From Phycomyces nitens (Eukaryota; Mucoromycota; Mucoromycetes; Mucorales; Phycomycetaceae), in assembly GCA_022702545.1 (NCBI GenBank), contig JAHRBC010000002.1, positions 434,001-498,000 on the forward strand: a stretch of DNA of 64,000 nt, given 5' to 3'. The notes below the pieces were generated by a model. It was not told the origin of the DNA, made no database searches, and worked only from the letters and a program-made list of their open reading frames with translations. The position numbers were made by a program, and so were the translations under genes. Shown piece after piece: positions 1 through 12,420 of this stretch; position 1 is the stretch's first letter; every line of letters begins with the position of its first letter.

Positions 1-987
1 CCCTGCGACTCGTGGATATAAACAGATCTCTAACGCAAGTAGCTGGGTAAATGTGCATAATAAATGTACTAATAGCATAAATATAGATTTGATAAACTTG
101 TGTATCAGACCCGAAGACGAGAAAGAGTCTTGAGAATGGTTGCTAATGATAAGATCAAAAGCCTAGTCAGTATGTTTGTCTTACGCAGACGGTACCTAAA
201 GAAACTCCAGGAAATGCAAGCTTCCCAAGATATTGGTATAGAGCTGTTTGACGGTTGGAACGATAGCACAGACAATCTCTCGCAAGACTCTTCCAAAGCA
301 AGTCTAGCCAGTAGCAATCCAATGATGACCTTTGAGAACCAAAGTAAGAATAAGAGTATCAAAACACGCCATCTTTTTTTTTTCAATACCCATAAGCTTA
401 ACCCTCTATTTCGTATAAAAGCAAGGTTGCCCAAGATTGTTATTGATACACCGAGTGGACAGGATACTCTTAATCCTATCCCATCTCAGCTAGATGTCCT
501 TCTTGGCCAACCTACCTTTCGACAGCCCGCTCGCCTCCCGACAGAGACTTCTTCACAGTCAACCGAGCACTCTTCTCGCGACTTGGTAGATAAAGAGTGT
601 CTCTTGTCAAAAACATTGGGTCCTTTTGTAAAGTCAAAGATTGACAAGAACTATCTTTGCACCCCAAAAGGAGGTCACAGAAGGACTATTTCGCTACATT
701 GCTGGCCAAAACTGAGTGTATTTCCGCCCGAGAATCCCAAAAATTCAGAAATGGCATTGATACCCGACAATGTATTTGAGAAATATTATTCCATGGACTC
801 TACTCTCGAGAGCATGACAATTGAAGACGCAAGACAATTGACCCATCAGATCCAAAATACTGCATGGTCAGGTATAGTGTATTATGATATATGCCACTTT
901 AACAAAAATATATATATATATAAATATATATTTACTTTTTCTTTTCTTTTTTGGTTCATAGACATGCTTGCAGAACTCGATGATTAA
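1..987 (+). CDS. Unknown protein, 5' end outside window (partial)
   Basis: The 3' part of a gene entering from the left edge. Proposed exons are 1-46, 109-871 and 962-987, with stop TAA at 985-987. The intron at 47-108 is GT-AG and carries a perfect TACTAAT branch site near 68-74. The intron at 872-961 is AT-rich and GT-AG. Joining the exons keeps one open frame, giving about 277 visible residues ending in MLAELDD. The visible part starts with a basic stretch (TRRRERVLRM, then LRRRYLKKLQ). A Ser/Thr/Pro-rich, probably disordered middle follows. I recognise no domain, and no membrane segment is obvious. The GTG at 100 lies inside the first intron and is not a start. The exon structure is well supported by the branch site and frame; the function is unknown. 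Confidence 0.6.
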
Positions 988-1121
988 AATTGTGTTTGAA
1001 AGAGTACTAGCAAGTCGACTTTATATTACATTCTGATATTCCTTGTTAGTTTCTGGTACTTAGGCTATAAACACACATCATAAATAAATAAATAAATACA
1101 TGATGCCATTTGGATATATTC

Positions 1122-1899
1122 TTACATTGGCGATGAAGGATCCGAAGAAATCGATTCGGCCTGACGTATTGCATGGGCAAATGATGGATGATTTGGATCA
1201 ATCAGGGATATCTTGCTATATTTCTCATTGGATTCATCAGCCATCCCAAGATGAGCGTTATTGCTTTTGGCCGATTCTGAATAATAGCTTGGAAGGGATG
1301 TTTGGGACCATGGGATCGATCCATCGTATTCCATATCCCTTGCTCTCTGTCTATCGGCTTCTTTTGCTCTCTTCTTTCTTTTTTGTAGCAGAATCAAGAA
1401 TGCTCCACCAAAAAGGAGAGAAACTAGTGTTATTGACCCAAATACAAATCCTAAAACCTGTTTTAATATAATTAAATTATATATTTAGGTGAATTGGAAT
1501 AAAGGAGAGGATATCAAGAAACTTACTATACTTGTGCGCGCTGAAGTGCCTACAGATTGAGCCATGTTTGTACTGCTTGGAAGGACAGGATAGTCTGTAG
1601 GATTAATGGCGGTTGGCTCTATACAAAATAATATATAAAATTAAAAGATTGATATCATCTAATCTAGCTGGTCTTGACTTACGATATGAAGCGATTTGTA
1701 TATAAGATGTAGGTGTTGTACTTATTGTCTTTGATGGTTGTGCTGTGCTAAAGGTAGAGAATATCTGGCTGGCCATACTGCTTTTTGAAACATTGGTCTT
1801 GTGGGTCTGTTTTGCTTTACTGATACCGATAGAGGACTGTGCACAGCAGTTTAAAACAAATAGTGCCAAAATATGAAATAATATAGCTGTGGTCTTCAT
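1122..1899 (-). CDS. Small type I single-pass membrane protein with Ser/Thr-rich ectodomain
   Basis: Proposed exons on the minus strand are 1899-1683, 1618-1527 and 1457-1122, 214 aa in total. All introns are GT-AG with GTAAGT donors. The protein starts with a signal peptide (MKTTAILFHILALFVLNCCA). A short Ser/Thr/Lys-rich, probably O-glycosylated ectodomain follows. Next comes one hydrophobic span built across the last splice junction (VLGFVFGSITLVSLLFGG...). The span is followed at once by basic residues (QKRKKRAKEADRQRARD) and a polar tail of about 90 residues. This layout is that of fungal Mid2/Wsc-like wall sensors, but no diagnostic cysteine domain is present, so the sensor role is inference. 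Start 1899 was chosen because it gives the signal peptide; an ATG further upstream in the same frame adds a non-signal-like leader. Confidence 0.65.
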
Positions 1900-4288
1900 G
1901 GAAAGATCAAGATAAGAAGCAGAGAAATGTATTGCTGATATTCTGGTTATTGCCATTTGTTGTAAATACAAGTGTGTATATATATACATATTGAAGAAAT
2001 AAAAAAAAAAAGGTTCTCTTTTCGATTTGCGCTGATTGACAATGTGGCTAAGTAGGAGTAAAAGAGACTGAGTGGCCGTGTGGCTTATAATACACAAGAA
2101 ATATTGTACTTGAAAGATCAAGGTTCATGTTGAGAAGCCAAGAGGTATAAAGCCTCTTTTTACAAGTATACTTTTTTTATATACATGTATTGAATATACT
2201 CATTGATTGCCTCGATACATAATATAAATCAATTCTTATTAGTAATGCTACACTAATAAAAAAAACCAACCCAACCACCGAGGGCTGTGGTCAGCTACAC
2301 AGCTATATAATAAGATTTGAGCCTATCTAAATAGACGTTTTCAAAGAATAGTGTTCGAAGGAAAGAAAGAAAAAAAAGTGTCTTTTTTTATATATAGAAA
2401 TTAATGGCAAAATACATTTATCTACCAAAGTGGTTCAATAATAGCTTTGATTTGGTATGGAATTGGCAATACTCCTTTTTACTAAAATAGGTGGTCTGAA
2501 AGCTTATTTTACACATTACTGGTTATAGACAGAGAATACAAGGCTTTTTTTCAATAATAAGAATCAGCTATGGCTATGGCCAGTCTAAAAATGGATCACT
2601 AGACATTATATGTTATATTTGAGGACCCAAGCCAGGCTTCTTTAACATGGTCCTGTAGCATTGGGACCAAATGTAAATGTATTATATAGACCAAATAAAG
2701 TGGTGTCTAGTATGTAAAAGGATTTTGGGATTATATTTCATGTCCAAATATGGAAAGATATCTGTGTTTCTGCTGATTATTCTGCCTGTATTGTGTTTTC
2801 ACACGAGTAGAATATCACCAGTCAATCTACAGACAACCATATTATATCTGTGATTTACGACAATTGAGCCATCCTGAGGCTACTCAACACACAAAGTCTT
2901 GCAGGATTCCTGTTTGATCTGTGTTTATAAGCCTATTGTCAAAAATATAAAAATAAAAAGAATCTATATGGAGTCTTATTTTGCTGGCTCAAATCAAGAC
3001 TGCCACTGAATTTATATGATTATAATATTTATTAGTTTCTTTATTTTTAGGCCTTGTTGGACCTGAGAATTCTATAGTCTAGTCAGTTGTTAAACTCGTC
3101 CTTTTGCTTACTGACAAGTGCAATTTTCTTATTTTTTGGTCTTAAAAGTCTAGCCTGTACTCTGTTACTATGCCAAGCCTTTATATCTCTTTGCAACATA
3201 AAAAGGTTTTGAGATATTTTAAACTTGTTGTCTTTGGGACAATTGGCCATGACTACTGTTATTTATAAACCCTAATTGTTTTTTACTTTTTTGGATTTGC
3301 AAATAAATCATTAAAAGCACCCTGATACTTTGCAAGTATTGAAAGAAGAATTGGAATGTAAATCTGCCATGGTTACACATAAATATAGGCTTTCAAACCA
3401 GGGTTGTACATCTACAGCTTATTACTCGTTTGCACCCATTCGACGTTGCCTACTCATCATGGTGGTTGGAGGCTACTCTGGAGAACAATCAAAGTACGGC
3501 TGCTGATATGCCCAGAAGATGTGCCTGTAAAATGGATACCTAGAAAACCTTTTTTTCCTATTTGGGCAGATTCACGTGTACTTGCAATTCACAGGCACTG
3601 TATTCTTGGGCTCGTGAGAGAGATTTCTAAAGATGCTCTGTTCAAATGGATCCCAACTGTCTGGGGTAATGGCCTCTTTGCAATATATTTATATATATAT
3701 ATATATATTGAATTTTATCGGATATTAAACGAAAATACATGACAGTTCAATATTCACGTATTCTAATCAAGAATACTGCCAATAAATAAATAAAAAACAA
3801 TCCAGCAGCGCTTTATTCAAAGAAAGCATTAAAATTGTATTGGAGATCAGATTCGAGAATAGAATATTGATACAATTTATAGCATCTCATGGATCTTATT
3901 TATTCAGTTACCCAGATCAATTCCATAGTCTAATTGGATCCTTGTCAAGCAAGCACGACGCTGCGCTCTTTCTCGTGTACCATTACACCGTAACTGCCGT
4001 GGGCTGCATTACATATCCTCATTTTCTATACGCATTATTATAATTTAATTACAGATCTCTTACTAGCTCATCAGAACAAAGAAACCCTTTTTTTCTATAT
4101 TTATTTATTTCTTTGATTTCATATTCCAAACCTTTTTCTCTTTCTCTTTCTCTCTTTAAAAATACATTTAAAACACGATTTCTGCCCTGGAGATTCCTGC
4201 CATTTACCTCATTTCCACATCCACCCACCCACACACCTGTTCATCCATTCATTCATTCATTCATTCATTCTCATAACAAGCCACCCTC
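1900..4288. other. Intergenic region, no supported gene
   Basis: About 2.4 kb of AT-rich DNA with poly-A/T runs. The frames I read (for example 3404-3742) are interrupted, low in complexity or end in AT repeats, and show no family motif. The last 200 bases are pyrimidine-rich and include a CATT tandem repeat at about 4248-4270, just upstream of the first protease. This stretch is probably its 5' leader or promoter. Confidence 0.6.
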
Positions 4289-5858
4289 ATGTATCTCATC
4301 AAAGCAGCACTCGCCATCACTCTCTACGCTCTGCCGCTGATCCACGCCCTTTCTCCTTTGTACGACAAACGCCTCACGGTACAGCCGATTAGAGTATCCC
4401 TGAGTCGTACCGAAAACGGCCATCTTGCTGCCATTCAAAGATCAATCGCGGGCGAACAGGTCCTAAATAAGCGCGGCAATAACACGGCCTCTCTTTACAA
4501 TGCAAACGGAAGAGAGTACATCATCCAGGTCGACATTGGCACCCCACCCCAGAGATTTGACCTTACCTTGGATACTGGAAGGTAACATCGTCAGCCAAAA
4601 GTCATAAACCCTCATTCTATTTTTATCATCCCTACTACAAAACAGTAGCGAACTCTGGGTCCCTTTTTCAGAATGCTCTGTCGACATGTGTCCCTATTCA
4701 CGCTTCAATGGATCCCAGTCATCTAGTCTCCAGATGACCCCAAAGACATTTTCTATACAGTACAGCATAGGAGAAGCCAACGGCACATATGCATACGAGA
4801 CAGTTACGATTGGAAACGTCACCATCAACAACCAATTGGTCGGCATGGTCAATACCACAAAGAATATCCTCGGGACAGGAAAGTCTGGAGACCAGGCAAA
4901 TGGAATCCTGGGGCTAGGATTCCCAGGATTGAATACCTTGCATGGAGTGGACGACGATATTCCATTTGCATTCAGTCTTGTAAAGGCAAAGGTCATTAGT
5001 GATCCCATCTTTGCTATCCATCTAAACTCCTTGCTCAACTATGGCAACTCTGGAGAAATCAGTTTTGGTGCAACAGACCCGGCAAGATACAACGGGACGA
5101 TTGAGTATGTGCCTGTGGTTAGCTACAATGTAGACAACACGACCCTTATTCCGAATGTTGGGCCCAACCACGCCAACTCTGATTCGGTCTATCTCTATTG
5201 GGCCTTGCCTGGACAGTCGATTGTAGCCAATGGCTATGTAAATAACTTTACGGACCCGATAGCATTCATGTTTGATACCGGAACCACCTTGACATACATG
5301 CCAAAAAATGTGACTGATGGTCTGTTGAGTGCTCTGTCTGGAAGTGTCCAAAAGGTTGTGTACGACACATATAATGGCGTGTATCGGATTGGCTGTGATT
5401 TTGCAGCAAAGGCGACTGCGCAGTCTATAGAGTTCCATCTGTCAAAGTCAGTCAGATCAAAGACCATGAAGCCTGTGGTTGTAAAGGTGCCTGTGATGGA
5501 CCTCGTTATTCCCCTGGATGGCACGACTCCTTCAAACTCAAAGCTCTGCATGTTTGGTATCGCGCCATCAATTACGGATTCGATCGTGCCAGCTAACGAG
5601 ACATGGGTCATTGGCCAATCAGTTCTTCGATCAATATACACTGTATATGACATGTCGCTTAATCGGATAGGAATCGTGCCGGCAATCAATACTTATAATC
5701 CTGCCAATGCCACGAATCTTCCTACGTCCACGACAACGCAGCCGACCAAGAACGGCAGTAGTTTTAAGCCGATTTCTGGCGCAGGGCGTGTTGGGTTTAG
5801 TACCCAGAGTGTGGTTGTGGCGGTTGGGCTCTGTATCTTGGCCCAATATTATTCTTAG
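4289..5858 (+). CDS. Secreted aspartic protease 1 of tandem array (pepsin family A1)
   Basis: Exons are 4289-4581 and 4646-5858, 501 aa. It is a pepsin-fold endopeptidase (MEROPS A1) of the secretory pathway. A signal peptide covers residues 1-21. A pro-region ends in a Kex2-type KR at 61-62. The first catalytic motif, DTGSSELWVP, has Asp about 95 and is split by the 64-nt intron between DTG and S (phase 2). The second is FMFDTGTTLTYMP. Several NxT/NxS sites are present. The C-terminus is Ser/Thr/Gly-rich and ends in a hydrophobic tail (SVVVAVGLCILAQYYS), which fits a GPI-anchor signal as in yapsins. It is the first of three tandem paralogues on the same strand. The ATG at 4289 directly begins the signal peptide and follows a pyrimidine-rich leader. 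The family call is firm; GPI anchoring is inferred. Confidence 0.93.
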
Positions 5859-6327
5859 CAGTATAGATATTTAAGGAGTCCTTTTTTTTCAATTACTTTT
5901 TTTTTAGAGTGAGGTAATCACAAAATACATATTATTATGGTTGAAATTAGGAGAATGAAATCTGATGGGCTTTTAAACAAGTGGTGCTGTGTGTGCTGTG
6001 TGTGCGGGTGTGTGTGTGTGTTCGTGTGTGCGTGTGTGTGACGGCTGTCAATGATCATTTATGCAACCGTAGACGGTTGATGTCATGGCTATTCAATAAT
6101 AGCCAAGAAACGCTGATTATGAATTAAGTCTTTGCGGCAAGGGTCCAAGACCATACTAATGTTTCGGAGTAAAGAACAAAATGTATTTAATGAGATGCAC
6201 CAAAGAACTTGCGGTGTTTATTGGCTTTGTCCTCGGAAGGATCGACTACAAATACAATCATAGCCCAGAGCAAACTCTCGACCTCTTTCCGCTCGAGTAT
6301 ATACTTTCTTTACAAACAAGATCCCTG
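5859..6327. repeat. Intergenic spacer with GT-rich microsatellite
   Basis: A 470-base spacer between proteases 1 and 2. It contains an imperfect (GT)n tract at about 5989-6040 (GTGTGTGTGTGT with GCT and TCG interruptions). A TATATA-like motif lies near 6297-6303, about 25-30 bases upstream of the protease 2 ATG. Confidence 0.6.
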
Positions 6328-7823
6328 ATGCAGATCCTTCTCTCTATCCTTTGGCTAGTCACAGCCGCCACAATTGCCCACGCAGACTCTCCTGTCATTC
6401 GATTTCCCTTGATCAGAAGCCCAATTCGACTAAACCCTCTCGAAGCAGCCCGTCAAAGACACGCCAATATCCTCAAGAGAAATGCACCCACCGGCCGTCT
6501 CTATAACGACCAATCGTCTCAGTATCTAATCGAAGTTGGAGTTGGAACCCCGGCCCAAAAGTTCACTGTCACCTTTGACACTGGAAGGTAGAATTTGAAT
6601 CCCAAATGACCTGTATTGAATGTTTCTGTAGTGCTGATCTCTGGATTCCCTCGAGCAAGTGTCCTTCCCAATCATGTCCATTTTCCCGCTTCAACGAGTC
6701 AAAGTCATCCACGTTCCGATCTCTGGACGAACGGTTTGGTATCCAATACGGCATTGGAAGCGTCAATGGAACCTATGCAACCGACACCGTCACTGTCGCA
6801 GGTGTGTCCATCAAGAACCAGCAGTTTGGTCTGGCAAAGACCACTGAAGAGATCTTGGCCCTGCCTGCAGATGGAAACACATCTTCGGTCTATGGCAACG
6901 GCATCCTTGGCATGGGCTATCCGGCCCTTACTGCAGCCACCACAGAAAACGAAACGCCCTACAACCCTTTTGTGTTTAACCTTGTTCAGCAGAAACTCAT
7001 CGAGAAACCCATCTTTTCCGTCTATCTCAACAGCGCAACCAAAGAGGGCTGGGCTGGAGAAGTGATGTTCGGTGGAGTGGATCAGTCAAAATATCAAGGC
7101 GAAATCCAGTACTTGCCCGTTGCTGGACTGACATCAAAGAACGGAAACGGTTCACCAGGCGCAGACTCGACATACTATTACTGGATGGTCTATGGACAGG
7201 GCATCACCGTCCACAGTGGCCTCAAAGACCATGACTGGAAACTCAAGAGTGCGGGTGGATTCATCTTGGACACCGGCACCACTCTTACCTATCTGCCTTT
7301 GAACATTGCTACCGACATTGCTTCGTCTCTTGCTGGTGAAGACGGCTACAAGGTCGACCGCCAATCGGGTGTGATTCTGATTGAATGCTCGGCTGCGAAT
7401 TCAAATGGAACGGTTGAACTTTTGATGTCTCAGTCCAGTCAAAATACTCAGAACCCTGTAATCCTGAGTGTTCCAGCATCTGAATTGGTCATTCCAATCG
7501 ATGGAGATACAGTAGAGACCTCCCAGACATGTCTTTTTGGAATAGCGCCCACGATGACTACCAACACCGGCATTGGTTCAAACATGTTCTTGATTGGCGA
7601 TTCGTTTTTGCGCAGTGCGTATCTTGTGTTTGATCTGGGTCAGAATCAGATTGGTCTTGCTACTTCGGTTGGTGTTGGAGGAGGTGTCAGCAACGTGGGC
7701 GGGTCGGAAAGTTCGAATCAAGATGGAACCACCTATACTTCCGGATCACTCGGCACGGATATAAGACAGTGCGGGCGTATAATTGTGGCTGGATTCTTGG
7801 GAATCATGCTGACTAGCCTTTAA
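6328..7823 (+). CDS. Secreted aspartic protease 2 of tandem array (pepsin family A1)
   Basis: Exons are 6328-6587 and 6632-7823, 483 aa. The intron is only 44 nt and sits at exactly the same place and phase as in the neighbouring proteases (DTG|S). A signal peptide (MQILLSILWLVTAATIAHA) starts at 6328. An in-frame ATG exists at 6181, but it would put a 49-residue polar leader before the signal, so 6328 is preferred. A Kex2-type KR lies at 50-51. The catalytic motifs are FDTGSADLWIP (Asp about 84) and FILDTGTTLTYLP. The C-terminus has a Gly/Ser/Thr-rich spacer and a hydrophobic end (RIIVAGFLGIMLTSL), consistent with a GPI signal. The family is certain, and both active-site aspartates are intact, so the enzyme should be functional. 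Confidence 0.93.
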
Positions 7824-8389
7824 GATGCATAAAATTAATAATATTAATACTAGTAATGATAATCATAGCAACAATAATAACAACAATAACAACAACATTA
7901 ATACTGCTTGTAATGATGATGGTTTTGACAATGTTACTGATAGCAGCAATATAATGGCAGCAGGAACGGCACCACCACCACCATTATCAAACACAATTGA
8001 GTTACTGCATATGGTTCCGATCACCAAAACCGGATCTTAAACTTGCAAACAATTTTTTTTTTAAAAAAATGTGTACATACAAAGTCTATCGTCGATAAAG
8101 TTATCAGATTTTAATACTACACAGATTACAAAAAAACAATGGCTATTAATAGAAGCACTAAATATGTTTCAACGACAATGCAAAGCGTGGCCGCACTATG
8201 GATATGTTTTATGTGAATGACGAATGAGGTTATTTTTGGAATAAAAAAAAAATAATTCCGCTGCCATAGAAACCATCATTGAAGATTTATGCAAAACAAA
8301 AAACATCAACGTATCCCAATAAAGCCCTAGCACTTGTCATTTTTTGGCCTCTTGCTCTTTCTCCAACTCTTTAACAAAACCTTTTCGAT
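7824..8389. repeat. 3' flank with AAT/AAC trinucleotide repeat
   Basis: Immediately after the protease 2 stop there is an AAT/AAC-rich tract (about 7835-7905) that reads as poly-Asn in one frame. It is best seen as 3' UTR or microsatellite, not a gene. The rest is AT-rich spacer with poly-A/T runs before protease 3. Confidence 0.6.
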
Positions 8390-9935
8390 ATGTATTTCCA
8401 GCTCAATAACCAAATCCTCTGCCTCTTTGCCATCTGCGCTCTGTTTATCCAAGCCTCTGATGCCAATAAGCCGCGTCTTCTTCGTCTTCCGGTCGAAAAG
8501 AGAGCTTCTCAAGGTTCGACTCCAAAGGCTTTCTCGAAAAGAGATACAGCGCTCTTGTACAATGATGGCTCAGAGTACATCGTCAAGGTGAGCATTGGAA
8601 CTCCTCCTCAAAACTTCACTGTTTCCTTGGACACTGGAAGGTAAATCAAAACAAAACAATAGAAAAACAAACAAAAGAGACTAAAAAAAATGTATGAACA
8701 GTGCCGATCTCTGGGTGCCTTCGATCTATTGCGAAAAGGAAGAATGCAACCTCTCGAGATTCGATCCCAACAAGTCGTCCTCGTTTGTCGATACAAGCTA
8801 TCCTTTCCAGATCAACTATGGTCTTGGACATGCTCATGGTTACTATGGCCAGGACACGGTGCGCATTGGAGATGCAGTGGTTCCCTCCCAGCAGTTTGGA
8901 CTGGCCTCGTCCACAAAGGACATCATTACGGGAGAATCTGTCAACAAGCACCCAGACGGTCTGCGAGTCCTGCCCAACGGGATCCTTGGACTTGGCTATC
9001 CTGGACTTACTTCTGCCTCTGGGAGTGAGATTGGCAAATACGAGCCCTTTGTATTCAACCTGGCCAGACAAGGACTGATTGATGAGCCAGTCTTCTCGGT
9101 GTTCATGAGCCATGTTGAACGCACTGGATGGACAGGCGAACTCCTCTTGGGTGGTGTTGACCATGGCCGACACAAGGGCGATATGATCTACGTCCCGGTA
9201 TCATACATGGATACCAAAAAGACCCGGCCAGAGGACCTGCTCAAGTACTGGATGGTTACCGGTCAGTCATTTGGACTACTTGAAGACGGAGACCTGGTCC
9301 TGGACTACTCACTTGGCAAGCCACGAAATGTGATTATCGACACTGGAACCACAATGACCTATGTGGATGCCACTCTGGCAGAAATGCTAGTGGAAACAGC
9401 AGTGGGCAAAGACAATTGGTCATTTGACGCTGACATTGAGATGTACCGAGTAACCTGCAGTTCATACACATTAAACAAGACCCTGGAGATGCGCCTGTCC
9501 CAAAAGGCAATGAAGTTTACGGATACACCAGTCGTAATCAGTGTTCCTCTCAAGGCCCTCATTATACCCCTTGGGGGGCGAACTATCCAGCGTGCAAGTC
9601 AATGCGTGTTTGGTATTGCTCCTTGGATCCCTGAGACCGACAGTTCAGGTCTAAGCAATGCCGAGATGATTCTAGTCGGAGACTCTATTCTCCGTTCTAC
9701 ATATCTTGCGTTTGACATGGCAAAGAATCAGATCGGCTTCTCCCAGGCTGTCGGCACTTCCGGCTCTGTCACGGGCCCTGTCCTAGATGCAACGTTGGAC
9801 AAGGGCAGCTTTGGCGATCAATCTTTTGCAAGCTACACTTCTGGAGCCAGCAAAAGATCAAGAGCAACTGAATTTGTGACTATTCTTATCATTGTCTTTT
9901 CAGTCATTGTAAATACAGCCCACTTTTATCATTAA
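8390..9935 (+). CDS. Secreted aspartic protease 3 of tandem array (pepsin family A1)
   Basis: Exons are 8390-8640 and 8702-9935, 494 aa. The 61-nt intron is again in phase 2 between DTG and S. There is a hydrophobic signal region (ILCLFAICALFIQASDA), then dibasic KR at 37-38 and 50-51; the second matches the pro-peptide site of the paralogues. The catalytic motifs are LDTGSADLWVP (Asp about 81) and IIDTGTTMTYVD. The C-terminus has a Ser/Thr-rich stretch and a hydrophobic tail (FVTILIIVFSVIVNTAHF), fitting a GPI-anchor or membrane signal. An N-terminal tail of about 8 polar residues (MYFQLNNQ) precedes the signal core. It is the third paralogue of the array and probably arose by tandem duplication. 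The family call is firm; substrate and exact location are unknown. Confidence 0.93.
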
Positions 9936-10533
9936 TCATTAAGCATTTCAAAAAATATAATAATAATAAATTGTATATATCCAATATAATTGATGTCTGT
10001 AATATGTTTTGGCTGTATTAAACCAAGTTATAAATAGAATGATAATATTAATATTAATAATACATGAATAATTATATATATATACAAAAAAAGGGGGTGA
10101 ATACAAATCAGTCGATTCACAAAATAATCAATTTCCTCAAGTCAAATGGCTTAGTGGGGATAATGGAACGTGGAGCTTGAATGATTACATCACACAATTG
10201 TGTTTGGGTCTCCGCTCGTAATGATTGGTCTCTATTTCGTCCAATTCCAGCCCCCTTATCGCAACCTCAAAAATGTTTTCTTTTCCCTCTTGACCTCTTC
10301 GCTCCTCTTTCCACTCTTCGACAATAATAATCTTTTCTTCTACATAAATTAATTCATACACATATAAAAAACACACACTCTCTCTCTCTCTTTCTTTCTT
10401 TCTTTCTCTATTTCTCTTTCTCTCTCTATTTCTCAATATCGCTTTCTCTTTCTCTCTTTACTACTCAGAACTCAATTCCATTTCAAAAGCTCTTATTTAA
10501 ACAATAACCATAATAAAATAAAGAGAAATACCA
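9936..10533. repeat. Intergenic region with CT-rich leader
   Basis: About 600 bases. AT-rich 3' flank comes first, then a strongly pyrimidine-rich tract at about 10378-10460 ((CT)n, TTTC and TCTCT units). This tract lies just upstream of the next gene and probably forms part of its promoter or 5' leader. Confidence 0.55.
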
Positions 10534-11558
10534 ATGGATGCCACAGCTAAAGTTTTCCTTTTGAAACGTTTGGCCAACGCCAGTCACAACAAGATATACC
10601 CTCCAGCCATTGTGAAAACTGAGGTTCCTCTGGAAAGGATATTATTAGTGACGAGGTAAGCCAGGAAGACGTACGGGTCCACAGGTGGCCAGGGCCCTTT
10701 TTTGATCAAATAAAAACATGGCAGCCTATGAATAAAAAGGCTAATTGACTTGTGGATTCACGACTCAATCTGATTGATAGACTCTGGAACAACGTTCGAA
10801 ATCAACAAGTAACTCTTGCTGCCCAAACTCACGAATCCTCTTCTGCTCTGCTGGATGATTGGTTCCTGGCCACTCATGAAACTCCCTCGTTTGATTCTTT
10901 TGGGTTCCAAACCCACTGTCGAGAGGATGTTACTGCGGATGGGATAGATTTCCTGGACCCATCTGCGATCCTCAATGGATTCCCCCAGCCAAAGGTGGAT
11001 CCCATGGCAACCCCATTACCCTCCTCTGTCCTCACGCCCTGCGACTGGTCATGGCTTGATGACGCAAAGCCCTTGGGAAGCTTGAATCACGAGGTCTCGG
11101 ATACGTTAACAACCTACTCTGGAAGCAGTCCCATCCTATCAGAATCGTTTGAACTTCCCCAGACAATCACACCTCTGGAACAAGAGTCTCTTTTGGAGGA
11201 CGACCTGTCTTCTCTCGTCAGACTAATCACTGAAGAACAGAACAGGATGGCTCAATGGGCCCAACAGGGTTGTGACCAGGCGCTGGTGCCCCGAAAGCGT
11301 CTGGAGGATGAGTATGATGACGAAGTCCTGGCCATCATGGTCCAGCCAGAACTGGTCCAGCCAGAAGCCAAGCGGCCCAGACTGGACATCAAGCCAGAGC
11401 CAACAGGCGATTGTCAGTCTATATTAACCATGTGTTCTGTTCCAGCCAATCAGTTCCACCGGCACCTTCATTTCCCACTCATCGACACTTCACCCTCACA
11501 ATCGGCTGGTCCGACCTCTCCCTCTTCACCCTCCAGTCCAGTCCTGTTGAGTGCATAG
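10534..11558 (+). CDS. Acidic, disordered, probably nuclear protein of unknown function
   Basis: Exons are 10534-10655 and 10781-11558, 299 aa. The 125-nt GT-AG intron has a CTAAT branch-like motif near 10741. The start ATG at 10534 follows an A-rich leader. The protein is acidic and Ser/Pro-rich. Visible motifs are two psi-K-x-E SUMO-type sites (VKTE near residue 32 and IKPE near 225), a basic cluster PRKR, and a bipartite-looking KRPR. There are acidic patches around LEEDDLSSLVRLI and EDEYDDEVL. These features suggest a transcription cofactor or regulator, but I see no DNA-binding domain, so that role is inference. A frame beginning at GTG 10752 lies partly in the intron and is not the start. 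Confidence 0.65.
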
Positions 11559-12384
11559 CCAAAAAAGGAAAATACATTTTACCATACAACCACCATCATT
11601 TCACCACTCTATTCACCAGCCAAAACACCAACAACACCAACACCGACACCAACAAAAAGGGAAAATATCTGGGTGAGCTGTTTGTACAGAAAACCACAAC
11701 AATAATAATAAGAATAATGATAATGATAATGATAATAATAAGAGAGATTACAGTCCTTCTTCTTCTTCTTCTTCTTCTTCTTCTTTTATATATATATACA
11801 TACACACACACATATGCACAGGAATCAAATGTTTCTTTCTGTTCCTATTTTTCCAGCTCGATAAATACACCTACATGTATACATTAATGTATACCTCTTT
11901 TTCTTTTTCTTTTTCTTTTATTATTATTATTATTATTATTATTGTTATTATTATTATTATATTATCTATATATTTAAAATTTTATATTATTATATTATAT
12001 TATATATTATTATTAAAATATCTTTTTATCATTACTCAATAAAAAAAATTATATATAATTCAATCAATTGTTTAAAGCTTTCATTTCTGTACAGTAAGAT
12101 CAACTTTCTTAATTTATAAATATTTTTATAATCTTGTGTTTATGGATCGCCTGTAGATCAAATTCACAAAAGAAAAAGAAAAAATCATGTATTCTTGTGA
12201 AGCGCACAATTGTTGACATTGTCTTACCCTTTGATTATTTATATATAATAATTATAACTAGTAATTATTTAAATAATGATAATTATTATTATCATCGTTA
12301 TTATTATCATCGTTATTATTTATATACAGTAAAAATAGAATATAGATCTATATTTGGAAATATTCTACATGTTTTGCCTAGTAA

Positions 12385-12420
<36 letters not shown>

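Noticed and set aside
3404..3742. 112-codon plus-strand ORF
   Set aside because: It ends in a TA repeat, has no family motif and no splice or promoter context.
4694..5846. Several long minus-strand ORFs opposite the proteases
   Set aside because: They are antisense shadows of C-rich coding sequence with no motifs of their own.
6181..6327. Upstream in-frame ATG for protease 2
   Set aside because: It would place a polar 49-residue leader before an otherwise perfect signal peptide starting at 6328.
7825..8040. Plus-strand ORF with poly-Asn right after protease 2
   Set aside because: It is an AAT/AAC microsatellite in the 3' flank; composition alone makes the frame open.
11596..11887. ORFs with Arg/Ile/Leu runs on both strands
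   Set aside because: They are translations of TTC, GAT and AAT microsatellites.
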